Source: an uncultured Duncaniella sp. (GTDB lineage Bacteria > Bacteroidota > Bacteroidia > Bacteroidales > Muribaculaceae). From it: a stretch of 59,693 nucleotides of DNA. The translations under genes and the position numbers were made by a program. The stretch is taken from positions 1 through 59,693 of the forward strand of contig CAJURI010000006.1 of the NCBI GenBank assembly GCA_910588795.1, in the 5' to 3' direction. Under the pieces are notes generated by a model. The model saw only the letters and a program-made list of their open reading frames with translations, was not told the origin of the DNA and ran no database searches. This document shows positions 8,594-17,194 of the stretch, piece after piece. Within the stretch, counting starts at the first letter, position 1. Each line of letters begins with the position of its first letter.

Positions 8594-9903
8594 GATTGTC
8601 TTTCTTTTAGTTCAAGTGTGCGGATATAATCCTTGTAATAATTGTTTTGATTGATTTTCTCACGGCTTAAGGCATGATCTGTGTTGTCATGCCACCTTCG
8701 GCAAAGGTATAACGATTCGTATATGCGGCCTATCAGGTATCTGCGACTGATCGCCAACCCCATAGCATAGTCTTCGCCATAACATACATCAGGGAAGCCC
8801 AATGCACGTGCCACCGGAGTGAAAAATGCACGAGGAGCTCCAAGGCCGTTGATTCGGAGAGCGTTGTTAGCTCCATTTTCTGCAGTCCATTCGGAATGGT
8901 CTATGAGTCCGGGCGGCAGAATGTTACATTCAAAATCTGTGAGAGTGTAGGACCCTATGACCATCGCGCATCCTTCGGAACGGAATTTCTCGACTATTTT
9001 CTGAAGAGTGTCCCTGCCGCTGTATAGATCATCGCTGTCAAGTTGGATGGCGAAACGTCCACAATATTCCGAATTGACGGCAATATTCCAACAGCCTCCT
9101 ATCCCGATGTAAGGATATGGAAGTCCGGAAGTATTGATGACCTTGACTCTCGGATCCCTTTTCTCAAGTCTGTATAGTATTTCGGAAGTACCATCATCAC
9201 TACGATTGTCTACCACTATGATATTAAATGGGAAATCAGTGACCTGTGACAATGCGGATTCTACTGCGTCGGCTATGGTAAGATGTCGGTTTCTCACGGG
9301 TATTATCACACTTGCCTCAACAGGGTACGCTCCTTGTGAAACATCAACGGAGATTTTGTCCTTAGGGCTGACATAAGCTTTTATGGCTTTAAGATGCCTG
9401 GTCGCAGCTCTCTCCATTTCGATCTGGGATGTACGGTTGCGTGGATCAACATAAGCGAATTGATTTTCCTCTGATCCTGATTCCGGATCAAATTTCTCAA
9501 TCGTGTACAAGGGCTCGGGGCAATATGTCGGAGCTTTATCGCGAGTAAGCCGCAGCCGCAGATCATACCATCCGGCAGCCTCGTATTCTTCGTCCATTCC
9601 GCTGACAGCTTTCTTCAGATCCGCTGATCGCACCATGACAATTTTTCCGAAATCGAAATCATCGCGCAATGATCCTTCCTGCCATGGGATAAGTCGCTGG
9701 ATTTCTCCATTGTCGATATAGTCGCTATACACGAATGATGCTCCTGACATTTCGAGTGTTCTGCGCATTCTCTCCAAGCCATTGTCATTGAATGTATATC
9801 TGCATTCATCCAACGGTATTATGATATAATCATCCTGACTTTCAGCCAACCGGCACATGGTGTGGGTGGATAGCAAAGAATGTCTGTTATTGTCTTTTCC
9901 CAT
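8584..9903 (-). CDS. GT2-family glycosyltransferase with an N-terminal partial domain
   Basis: 439 residues, soluble. The catalytic GT-A domain starts at EASVIIPVRNR (197-206), continues with NIIVVDNRSDDGTSEIL (227-243) and carries the metal-binding acidic motif QLDSDDLY (287-294); GEDYAMGLAISRRY is the acceptor-side acidic motif. Residues 20-150 are unusual: segments such as SFVYSDYIDNG and FGKIVMVRSADL resemble the second half of a GT2 domain, suggesting a partial duplicated domain without its nucleotide-binding half. It overlaps the DUF4922 gene by 10 bases and lies 39 bases downstream of the amidase-like gene with no promoter between, so it is probably co-transcribed. Donor and acceptor are unknown. 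Confidence 0.85.
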   Translation of the reverse strand: MGKDNNRHSLLSTHTMCRLAESQDDYIIIPLDECRYTFNDNGLERMRRTLEMSGASFVYSDYIDNGEIQRLIPWQEGSLRDDFDFGKIVMVRSADLKKAVSGMDEEYEAAGWYDLRLRLTRDKAPTYCPEPLYTIEKFDPESGSEENQFAYVDPRNRTSQIEMERAATRHLKAIKAYVSPKDKISVDVSQGAYPVEASVIIPVRNRHLTIADAVESALSQVTDFPFNIIVVDNRSDDGTSEILYRLEKRDPRVKVINTSGLPYPYIGIGGCWNIAVNSEYCGRFAIQLDSDDLYSGRDTLQKIVEKFRSEGCAMVIGSYTLTDFECNILPPGLIDHSEWTAENGANNALRINGLGAPRAFFTPVARALGFPDVCYGEDYAMGLAISRRYLIGRIYESLYLCRRWHDNTDHALSREKINQNNYYKDYIRTLELKERQSCK

Positions 9904-9942
9904 TGCAAGATAATTATGTGAAACAGTTATTGATTTTATTAT

Positions 9943-12810
9943 TCATGATTTCCTTTTTCTCGGTCTTCTTGGGCTTGTCTCTGCAATCTCGGCAGTCTCA
10001 CGTATCCCCGAAGTCCAGTAGTCTCCTCCGAATGAAGCAGCGATCAAGGAATCTTCCTCGTCAGGAGCCATAAGCGTACCGGCAATGATCTTAAGTTTCT
10101 CCCGTACTGATAGGTCCGTGTCTGTATCGGAAAAGAAGTCAAGCACCTGACGCATCAGCTTTGATCGGATATCATCGCCAGTTATTGTTTCAAATGGGAA
10201 CCCGATCACAACGGATTTATGTGTGTCCGACACATAAGCTGTCCCCGCTGCATAACCGTTCTCCCTGTAGCGCATTATTACTGAGCCTTTATCACCGGAA
10301 GCCGGAATAAAAGATTCCGGCGACTCTACCGCGTAACAATCAGATGACAATTGCTGATTGAAATGAAGTTTTAGATGGCCGTCAAATTGCGCATACTGCG
10401 ATGGCACTTCAACAACCTCTCCGGTTATTGCGGCTTTGGCCTGTCTCCAATCGATCCCGAGCACATTATGCCCGAACTCCCGGTCGGATTGTGCGATAGC
10501 CGGCATACTGTATCTGTTGTCAAAAAGATTTGAACCGATATAACTACCGGAGACAAACAGGGAGGTCCCTGCATCGCATAATTCCCGAAGTTTCTGTTTA
10601 AGTTCCGGAGTGAACGACTTGTATCTTGTCCGGCCACCGCTGCCAAGCATTATTTCTTTCTGTTTTCCCAAAATGAGATCAACAATACGGGGATGCTCTA
10701 TTGACTTGACGAATGCATTCACACTTGTTGATATGAATGAATATCCTGATTCTTTTATCGCTTCACCATGAAGCTTTACAAAATCGAACGTATTTCCGGC
10801 GATTATTTCGGTCTCGTATATGGCACGACTTGCGCCATGACCCGGGGCATCATTGGATCGCCATGGCTCAGTAGGGCGAAATTCAGTCTGTGCGCCTGTG
10901 AATAGAATATCATTTATGTATGGAACGCCATAGTCTTCCTCATAATCAAATCCTATATGTCCATCGCTGTATATTTCAGCCGGGCCTGATACCCTCGTGA
11001 ATCCGTTTACAATTGTCACTTGACCTTTCCCATCCGGAATGTCACACAATGCAAGTATTTCTGAAGGGAAGCTACGTCCTCCGTCATTTGCCGCGACAAC
11101 CTTATAACTGTATATGCGGCTGTCGCTCGGGGTTACAGTCAAATACGTGTCATCTGTAATAGCAAGTTCCGAGAAAGCTCCATTTTCAGTCCGTTCATAT
11201 ACGATGTAATATTCAGCTTTGGCTGTCGGTTCTAATGGATCTATTGTCGGAGCCCATGATAGGGTATACTCCCCGTCCTGACCTTTTATAGCGAAATCAT
11301 TGACGGGAAGAGGCTCCACAATATAAGGAGTGCCCTCGGTCGCATGCAGATATTTCAACATACCCTTATATATGGCCCTGCTAACATCAAACCGGAAATT
11401 CGGATCAAGTCCGTAACGCATATCAGCGAAATTCTGATGGCTCAATAGCTCAAGAAGCATTGCCGGGACCATGGGTTCGCGGGCCTCATGATAAGGCTTG
11501 TCTCGAAGCTTTCTTCGGTTCCATTGCGGATCGTATAACTGCCATATGTCATCTATGATCTGGTCGGTCACCATATTGGCATATGTCATCGATGTCTTTT
11601 TGCTCTTGCCATTTCCGAGAAGCCCGGATGTAGACACTATAGGCAGTGTTCCCACTGTGGTTACATCGTCGCTCGTCGTCCCTGCATCAGTGTGAAGGGC
11701 AAAAGAAAGATCCACCGGTATTCCGAGACCTTTATGTCCTGGCAATGATCTGGAACCGCCGGCAAGATAGTTTACCCACATACCGCGACTCTTGTAGTCA
11801 TCCTCATAATCGTTCTCACCTCCGGTCACGGAATATACCTCTTCCGGGATTCCTGCCCACTGCATCCAATAACGTGCGCCCTCTGTGAATCTGGGGTATC
11901 CGCTCGTGCCGGCCGAAGTGCCATAACCACGACTGACATTTCCCATGCCACCTCCTATTTTTATAGCGTCTGCAGTCACAGTCTTGTCTTTTTCTTCTGA
12001 AACATTCAGCAATTCCACAACCGGGGCTTTACCTTTGGGAAACGGAAATGAGCCTAAATACACCCATGTGCCGCCCCCCATAGTCTGATTGACATGAAAC
12101 TCTTCTATACCTCTAAGCGAATTGACTCTGTAGCAAGCATCACGGGCACTTTCCGGAAGTGATGCATAACTGACATAAAGAGCATATTCGCCCGCCTCGG
12201 GAATATCGGCTGTCCATGTTGCCGAAGACGCATCCTTTATATCCTTTACAGTGGGAATCTCTCTTATGGTCCCTTTTTTGAATGGGTTATTATTGCCCGA
12301 CAATATTTTGTCGGTGTATGCGAAACCCCGGATGCCTTTAGCTTCAGTCCATTTCTTTTCACCGTTTTTTTCAGAATATCCATTTTGGGCCTCACCGCCG
12401 TCAGCATCTACAACTACTTCTATTGTGGATGTGTCCCTTTCGCGTGGCATCATTACGTATGCACCTGCATTCTCAAGCATAGGCACTAGATAGGGATATA
12501 CATAACTCAATGAATACAGATCCTCCACAGTTCCCATCAGTCTTCCGCGCTGCCACATCCAACGATTTTCTTTATTGTCATAATATCGCCCGTGGCTTGG
12601 CCATAAAGCAATGTTTTTGCCGTCGAGCCCCAATGGAGCTTCCGGAGCATCAACACGCACAACAAACGGCCCTGCTGTGCGGGGCTTGGCTTTAACCACC
12701 TGTGTGGTTTTGGGAGCCTTTCTGTTTTTCTTTTTAGGTCTGCGTGTGGCGGCTGAGACTGACACCGCGGCTACAAGCAGCAATATAATGATAGTGATAT
12801 AGTGTTTCAT
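9943..12810 (-). CDS. Exported Amidase_3-like enzyme with golvesin-type and fibronectin III domains
   Basis: 955 residues from the preferred ATG at 12810, which gives a proper signal peptide (MKHYITIIILLLVAAVSVSA); an in-frame ATG at 12882 would add 24 polar residues before it. Bacteroidales homologues are often labelled xanthan lyase, but the sequence fits a zinc amidase of the N-acetylmuramoyl-L-alanine amidase 3 type: WPSHGRYY (His73), SFALHTDAG (His373) and PAMLLELLSHQNFADM (Glu454). A golvesin/Xly carbohydrate-binding-like beta domain (about 195-290: GEYALYVSYASLPESA, ending TADAIKIGGGMG) sits between the two histidine segments, so the catalytic domain appears interrupted. A fibronectin III domain (about 500-600) and an uncharacterised C-terminal region follow. 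It likely trims stem peptides in the periplasm, preparing glycan for SpoIID and NamZ. Confidence 0.82.
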   Translation of the reverse strand: MKHYITIIILLLVAAVSVSAATRRPKKKNRKAPKTTQVVKAKPRTAGPFVVRVDAPEAPLGLDGKNIALWPSHGRYYDNKENRWMWQRGRLMGTVEDLYSLSYVYPYLVPMLENAGAYVMMPRERDTSTIEVVVDADGGEAQNGYSEKNGEKKWTEAKGIRGFAYTDKILSGNNNPFKKGTIREIPTVKDIKDASSATWTADIPEAGEYALYVSYASLPESARDACYRVNSLRGIEEFHVNQTMGGGTWVYLGSFPFPKGKAPVVELLNVSEEKDKTVTADAIKIGGGMGNVSRGYGTSAGTSGYPRFTEGARYWMQWAGIPEEVYSVTGGENDYEDDYKSRGMWVNYLAGGSRSLPGHKGLGIPVDLSFALHTDAGTTSDDVTTVGTLPIVSTSGLLGNGKSKKTSMTYANMVTDQIIDDIWQLYDPQWNRRKLRDKPYHEAREPMVPAMLLELLSHQNFADMRYGLDPNFRFDVSRAIYKGMLKYLHATEGTPYIVEPLPVNDFAIKGQDGEYTLSWAPTIDPLEPTAKAEYYIVYERTENGAFSELAITDDTYLTVTPSDSRIYSYKVVAANDGGRSFPSEILALCDIPDGKGQVTIVNGFTRVSGPAEIYSDGHIGFDYEEDYGVPYINDILFTGAQTEFRPTEPWRSNDAPGHGASRAIYETEIIAGNTFDFVKLHGEAIKESGYSFISTSVNAFVKSIEHPRIVDLILGKQKEIMLGSGGRTRYKSFTPELKQKLRELCDAGTSLFVSGSYIGSNLFDNRYSMPAIAQSDREFGHNVLGIDWRQAKAAITGEVVEVPSQYAQFDGHLKLHFNQQLSSDCYAVESPESFIPASGDKGSVIMRYRENGYAAGTAYVSDTHKSVVIGFPFETITGDDIRSKLMRQVLDFFSDTDTDLSVREKLKIIAGTLMAPDEEDSLIAASFGGDYWTSGIRETAEIAETSPRRPRKRKS

Positions 12811-12911
12811 ATTGTCAGGGAAGCTAAAAGGAGCATTGGTATTTGAACAATTCATTCGTGCCGTTTGACTTATACGGTTCACATTATTTGCACATTTGGC
12901 GTTTCCCTCGT

Positions 12912-12941
12912 CAAAATTAGTAAAAAAATGTCATCGTACAA
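12912..12941 (-). promoter_or_regulatory. Bacteroidetes-type promoter for the peptidoglycan-recycling run
   Basis: On the minus strand TTG (12939-12941), 19 bases, then TAATTTTG (12912-12919). It lies about 100 bases before the amidase ATG at 12810. With no other match in the short gaps below, it may drive all seven genes down to 2878. Confidence 0.65.
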
Positions 12942-13033
12942 TAAGGTACCACAATAAAAACTAACGAATTTATTGTGTTATATTATCCATGTTTTTTCAT
13001 CATATTATTCATGGAAAGGTGTTGGAAACTGTA

Positions 13034-13064
13034 TTGCACATTATTAAAAAAATTCCTACCTTTG
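13034..13064 (+). promoter_or_regulatory. Bacteroidetes-type promoter for the dnaN operon
   Basis: TTG (13034-13036), 20 bases, then TACCTTTG (13057-13064). The expected start near 13071 leaves a leader of about 67 bases to the dnaN ATG. Confidence 0.75.
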
Positions 13065-13137
13065 TGAATTAATAAGGAATGTCCCATTGAAAGGGATAAC
13101 CTTTTTGAATCTCTGACAATAAAAATACAACTGATAT

Positions 13138-14268
13138 ATGAAATTTACGGTCCCAAGCAAGACGCTTCACTCTTTTGCCTCAGCGGTAAGCAAAGTGATT
13201 AATGCAAAGAATGCAATTACGATTCTCAATAACTTTCTCTTTTCGATAAAAGGGAATACTCTCACTATTACTGCGTGCGATGGTGAAAACACTTTGTGTG
13301 CAAGGATTCCCATCATGGATGTGGATGGTGAAGGCGATTTCTGTATTGATGCCCGACGTGTTGTCGAACTTCTCCGAGTCATGCCGGAGCAGGAACTGAA
13401 TTTCAATGTGGATGATTCGACATTGGCGATAGAGATGACCCATCCTAATGGCTCATACAAGTTCATGGGACTTCCGGGTAACGAGTATCCCAATCTCAAG
13501 AAGTCCGCACAGGAGGGAGCTATGACATTCAAGGCTCCCGGGTCGTCACTTCTTCGTGGGCTTGAGTTCACAGCATTTGCCGCAGGCACCGACATGCTGC
13601 GTCCACAGATGACCGGAGTATATTGGGACATAAAGCCTGACCGTCTGATTTTTGTGGCGACTGACACTCACAAGCTTGTGAAGTTCGAGGATCAAAGCAT
13701 CCAGTCAGGCGTAGAAGGATCATTCATCCTTCCAAACAAGTCAACCAATGTTTTCCGCTCTGTATTCAGCAAGGATGAGGAGGTCACTGTCACTCTTGAT
13801 ACTGAGAGAGGGGTGACTTTTGAGACCGATACATTCACCTTTGACAGCCGTCTTGTGAAAGGACGTTTCCCTGATTACACTCGTGTCATACCTGAAAATA
13901 ATCCTTTCACTCTCAGAATAGACCGGCACCAGTTCACTACTGCTGTGCGTCGGGTCAGCCTTTTTGTCGATGAGGGACATGGACTTATAAAATTCCGTGT
14001 GACACCTGAAAAGTTGACAATAAAGGCATCCGACAATGAATATAACACATCGGGATATGAGACTCTTGATGCGGAGTTCAATGGCAATGAGATGATTGTT
14101 GGATTCAGCTCAAGCTACCTGACCGAACTCGCATCCGTGCTTTGGACAGACGACATCATATTCCGTCTTGCTGATCCTTCCCGTCCGGCCGTGATAGTAC
14201 CCACCGAGGACAAGGCTGACACGAAGCTGACAATGCTTCTAATGCCCATGAATGTCCAGGAATTCTGA
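13138..14268 (+). CDS. dnaN: DNA polymerase III beta subunit (sliding clamp)
   Basis: 376 residues, usual clamp length. The dimeric ring tethers DNA polymerase to DNA and is the docking hub for replication and repair proteins. The sequence shows the three repeated clamp folds; recognisable stretches include ITACDGENTLCARI near 44-57 and the C-terminal TKLTMLLMPMNV, which corresponds to the usual VMPMRL hydrophobic-pocket end. It has its own promoter and is followed after 20 bases by an exonuclease gene, so clamp and proofreading-type exonuclease are probably co-expressed. dnaA and obvious clusters of DnaA boxes are absent, so this is not a clear replication origin. Confidence 0.96.
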   Translation: MKFTVPSKTLHSFASAVSKVINAKNAITILNNFLFSIKGNTLTITACDGENTLCARIPIMDVDGEGDFCIDARRVVELLRVMPEQELNFNVDDSTLAIEMTHPNGSYKFMGLPGNEYPNLKKSAQEGAMTFKAPGSSLLRGLEFTAFAAGTDMLRPQMTGVYWDIKPDRLIFVATDTHKLVKFEDQSIQSGVEGSFILPNKSTNVFRSVFSKDEEVTVTLDTERGVTFETDTFTFDSRLVKGRFPDYTRVIPENNPFTLRIDRHQFTTAVRRVSLFVDEGHGLIKFRVTPEKLTIKASDNEYNTSGYETLDAEFNGNEMIVGFSSSYLTELASVLWTDDIIFRLADPSRPAVIVPTEDKADTKLTMLLMPMNVQEF

Positions 14269-14288
14269 TCTAAATTCTTAAGGAGATA

Positions 14289-15050
14289 ATGCAGCTCAAT
14301 TTAAAGAAGCCGATCATCTTTTTTGACCTTGAGACAACAGGCATTGATATCATGCACGATCGCATCGTGGAGATATCAATGATAAAGGTGCTTCCTTCGG
14401 GTGAGGAGATAGAGAAAACCCGACGCGTAAACCCGGGCATTCCCATTCCTGCCGAAGCTACTGCCGTGCATCATATCACCGATGCTGATGTGGCCAACGA
14501 ACCTATGTTCCGTCAGATAGCACGATCTCTTGCCAATGAGATGACAGGATGTGACATTGCCGGCTTTAATTCAAACCGGTTTGATATCCCGATGCTCGAT
14601 CAGGAGTTCCAGCGTGCCGGAGTGAAGTTCGATTTTTCTAAAGCACGCTTTGTGGACGTTCAGACAATATTTCACAAAAAGGAACAACGTACACTTGTTG
14701 CTGCTTATCGGTTCTATTGTGGCAAAGAGCTGGACGGAGCTCATTCAGCCAATGCTGACACGAGGGCTACTCTTGAGGTTCTCAAGTCTCAGCTTGACCG
14801 TTATGAAGATCTGCCAAACGATATCGAGGAGTTAAGCAAATACTCCCAGATAAACAGAAATGTCGATTTTATGGGTCGACTGATCTATAACGACAATGAC
14901 AAGGAAGTTATTAACTTTGGGAAATACAAGGGTAAGATAGCTGAAGATATTCTGCGCAAGGAGCCAAGCTATTATGACTGGATCATGAAAAGTGATTTTG
15001 CCCAGAATACCAAAGACTGTTTTACGCGTATACGGCTTAGAATAAAATGA
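14289..15050 (+). CDS. DnaQ-like DEDDh 3'-5' exonuclease
   Basis: 253 residues. The exonuclease domain occupies about 1-180: FFDLETTG (Asp/Glu pair, residues 12-19), GFNSNRFDIPML (second Asp motif, near 95-106) and AHSANADTRATLEVL (DEDDh His and Asp, near 145-160), all intact. A C-terminal segment of about 60 residues (VINFGKYKGK, then YYDWIMKSDF) resembles the small module found on exonuclease-X-like proteins. It may act as a proofreading or repair nuclease; the position directly after dnaN supports clamp-associated work. Unusually for this phylum it has a clear Shine-Dalgarno-like AAGGAG at 14280-14285 ahead of the ATG. It overlaps coaBC by 4 bases. Confidence 0.9.
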   Translation: MQLNLKKPIIFFDLETTGIDIMHDRIVEISMIKVLPSGEEIEKTRRVNPGIPIPAEATAVHHITDADVANEPMFRQIARSLANEMTGCDIAGFNSNRFDIPMLDQEFQRAGVKFDFSKARFVDVQTIFHKKEQRTLVAAYRFYCGKELDGAHSANADTRATLEVLKSQLDRYEDLPNDIEELSKYSQINRNVDFMGRLIYNDNDKEVINFGKYKGKIAEDILRKEPSYYDWIMKSDFAQNTKDCFTRIRLRIK

Positions 15051-16264
15051 GCGTTCTTTCGGGAAAACATATTGTATTGGGCATATGCGGAGGGATTGCG
15101 GCTTATAAAAGCGTTTCACTGCTGCGTCTGTTCATAAAGGCCGGAGCTGAGGTTCAGGTGGTGATTACCCCCGCAGGCAAGGAATTCATTACACCGGTCA
15201 CTCTCTCAGCCCTTAGCCATAAACCTGTTGTCAGCGAATTCTTTTCAGCTAATACCGGAGAGTGGCATTCTCATGTTGATTTGGGCTTATGGGCTGACTG
15301 TATGGTAATAGCACCGGCCACAGCCTCAACCATAGGAAAAATGGCCAACGGTATTGCTGACAATATGCTTGTGACGACTTATCTTTCAGCAAAAAGTCCG
15401 GTATTCATAGCACCCGCCATGGATCTTGACATGATGCGACATCCTTCAACTCAAGCCAATCTGTCGCGTCTTAGATCATACGGCAATCACATCATAGAAC
15501 CGGCAAGCGGATATCTTGCAAGTGGCCTTGAAGGCAAAGGCAGGATGGAAGAGCCGGAAAATATTGTGGTGTATCTCGAACGTTTTTTTGCGGAAAGATC
15601 GGATCTTGAAGGGAAAAACGTATTGATTACTGCCGGACCTACATATGAGAAGATTGATCCGGTACGATTCATCGGAAACTATTCATCCGGCAAGATGGGA
15701 TATGCCATAGCTGAGGAATGCGCATCACGTGGTGCCAATGTTACTTTGGTGTCAGGCCCCGTATCCATCTCAGTGAAAAATCCCGGCATAAATGTCGTCA
15801 GGGTAGAATCGGCCAAAGAAATGCTTGATGAATGCCGAAAGGCATTCCCGACTTCGGAGATATCCATAATGTGTGCCGCTGTTGCTGATTATGCTCCGGC
15901 TAATCCTTCGGACCGGAAAATCAAACGCGAGCATCAGGAAGTCCCTGTAATCACACTTGTGAAGAATCCGGATATTGCTGCGACACTCGGCAAGGAGAAA
16001 CGTTCAGGACAGATGCTTGTCGGATTTGCTCTTGAAACTGACAATGAGACTGTAAATGCCACTGAGAAACTTGCAAAGAAAAATCTCGATATCATTGTTC
16101 TCAATTCATTGCGTGACAAGGGAGCCTGTTTCGGAACTGACACAAATAAGGTATCTATAATCAAGGCTGACGGATCGCGCACTGATTTCCCTCTCAAAGA
16201 CAAGGCTAAGGTGGCCGCAGATATTGTCGATGAAATAATTAATTTCAGCCAGTCAAAAGCCTGA
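15047..16264 (+). CDS. coaBC: Bifunctional phosphopantothenoylcysteine decarboxylase / phosphopantothenate-cysteine ligase
   Basis: 405 residues, normal for the fused enzyme that makes 4'-phosphopantetheine for coenzyme A. The N-terminal flavoprotein CoaC domain (1-185) shows GICGGIAAYKS, the active-site His in WHSHVDLGLWAD and APATASTIGKMANGIADN. The C-terminal CoaB ligase (from about 190) shows NVLITAGPTYEKIDPVRFIGNYSSGKMG and KNPDIAATLG. Two CoaC landmarks differ from the E. coli pattern: the PAMN motif reads PAMD, and the clamp segment that carries the conserved Cys in E. coli reads SGYLASGLEGKGRM without Cys. I believe these variants are common in the phylum, but cannot confirm it here. 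Overlaps the exonuclease gene by 4 bases. Confidence 0.95.
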   Translation: MSVLSGKHIVLGICGGIAAYKSVSLLRLFIKAGAEVQVVITPAGKEFITPVTLSALSHKPVVSEFFSANTGEWHSHVDLGLWADCMVIAPATASTIGKMANGIADNMLVTTYLSAKSPVFIAPAMDLDMMRHPSTQANLSRLRSYGNHIIEPASGYLASGLEGKGRMEEPENIVVYLERFFAERSDLEGKNVLITAGPTYEKIDPVRFIGNYSSGKMGYAIAEECASRGANVTLVSGPVSISVKNPGINVVRVESAKEMLDECRKAFPTSEISIMCAAVADYAPANPSDRKIKREHQEVPVITLVKNPDIAATLGKEKRSGQMLVGFALETDNETVNATEKLAKKNLDIIVLNSLRDKGACFGTDTNKVSIIKADGSRTDFPLKDKAKVAADIVDEIINFSQSKA

Positions 16265-16273
16265 CACATCATA

Positions 16274-17176
16274 ATGCGATTGTTTATAGCCTCAATGCTT
16301 GCGATTTCTTCTCTTCTGACATATGCACAGGAGCTGAATTGTCGTGTAGAGGTAAACACTTCGCAAATTGAAGTTACAAACAAGTCTGTGTTTGAGACAT
16401 TGCAGAATGCCATAAGCGAATACGTAAACACGAATAAATGGACTGAAGAAATATTCTCGCCGAATGAGCGTATCGAGTGCTCTCTTTTCTTCGACATATC
16501 GGGGTATAATCCGTCCGACGGAAGAATGGCAGGGACACTACAGATCCAGGCAATACGTCCGGTCTACAATTCATCCTACACCACGACACTTATAAATTTT
16601 CGTGACACAAAGGTTGAATTCAGTTACATGGAAAATGAGCCACTTGTCTACAATGAGAACCGTATGGAGAGTCAGCTGACTCAGATCCTTAATTTTTATA
16701 CCTATCTGATACTTGCGGTTGATTTTGACAGTTTCTCTCTACACGGCGGAGATCCATATTTTGAAAGGTTGAATGCTATCGTCAGGCAAGCCCAGGCATC
16801 TGGAGAAAGCGGATGGAAAACTTACGAGGACAATAAGAACAGGGCTGCAGTGCTCTCATCATTCACCGATCCATCCACACGAAGCATACGAGAACTATAT
16901 TACATATACCACCTTCAAGGGCTTGACAAAATGTCAGTCAGCCCCGACAAAGGGCGTAAGACCATTGATCAATCATTGGATATACTGAAGGGAATATATA
17001 CTACTGCCCCTATGTCAGTAGGTCTGTCAATGTTCAAGGATGCAAAAATCGATGAACTTGTGAATATCTATTCCAAGGCAACATCTGAAGAACGGGTTCA
17101 TGCCTTGGAATTGCTCACGGCAATATATCCCACAGAAAATGAAATATTGCAGAAAATCAATGAATCTGATAGATAA
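16274..17176 (+). CDS. DUF4835 exported protein
   Basis: 300 residues with a signal peptide (MRLFIASMLAISSLLTYAQE). Matches the DUF4835 family, which in Bacteroidota is habitually found between coaBC and recN; no function is established. Landmarks are CRVEVNTSQIEVTNKSVFETLQ near the N-terminus and the well-kept ILNFYTYLILAVDFDSFSLHGGDPYFERLNAIVRQAQ in the middle. The mature protein is probably periplasmic. It follows coaBC after 9 bases and precedes recN by 18 bases, so it belongs to the dnaN transcription unit. Confidence 0.85.
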   Translation: MRLFIASMLAISSLLTYAQELNCRVEVNTSQIEVTNKSVFETLQNAISEYVNTNKWTEEIFSPNERIECSLFFDISGYNPSDGRMAGTLQIQAIRPVYNSSYTTTLINFRDTKVEFSYMENEPLVYNENRMESQLTQILNFYTYLILAVDFDSFSLHGGDPYFERLNAIVRQAQASGESGWKTYEDNKNRAAVLSSFTDPSTRSIRELYYIYHLQGLDKMSVSPDKGRKTIDQSLDILKGIYTTAPMSVGLSMFKDAKIDELVNIYSKATSEERVHALELLTAIYPTENEILQKINESDR

Positions 17177-17194
17177 CCAATATAATTTAAAGCA

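Larger units (their letters stand above)
12811..13137. other. Divergent promoter region between amidase-like gene and dnaN
   Basis: A 327-base gap with no credible gene. It holds a minus-strand promoter (12912-12941), a plus-strand promoter (13034-13064) and, between them, a 9-base inverted repeat CACAATAAA (12950-12958) / TTTATTGTG (12969-12977) with a 10-base spacer, which could be an operator or a weak hairpin. Confidence 0.6.

Noticed and set aside
12811..13137. Replication origin next to dnaN
   Set aside because: Only one weak DnaA-box-like sequence and no dnaA; AT-richness is explained by two promoters.
13167..13667. Open frame of 166 codons on the minus strand inside dnaN
   Set aside because: Shadow of dnaN; no recognisable motif and no promoter.
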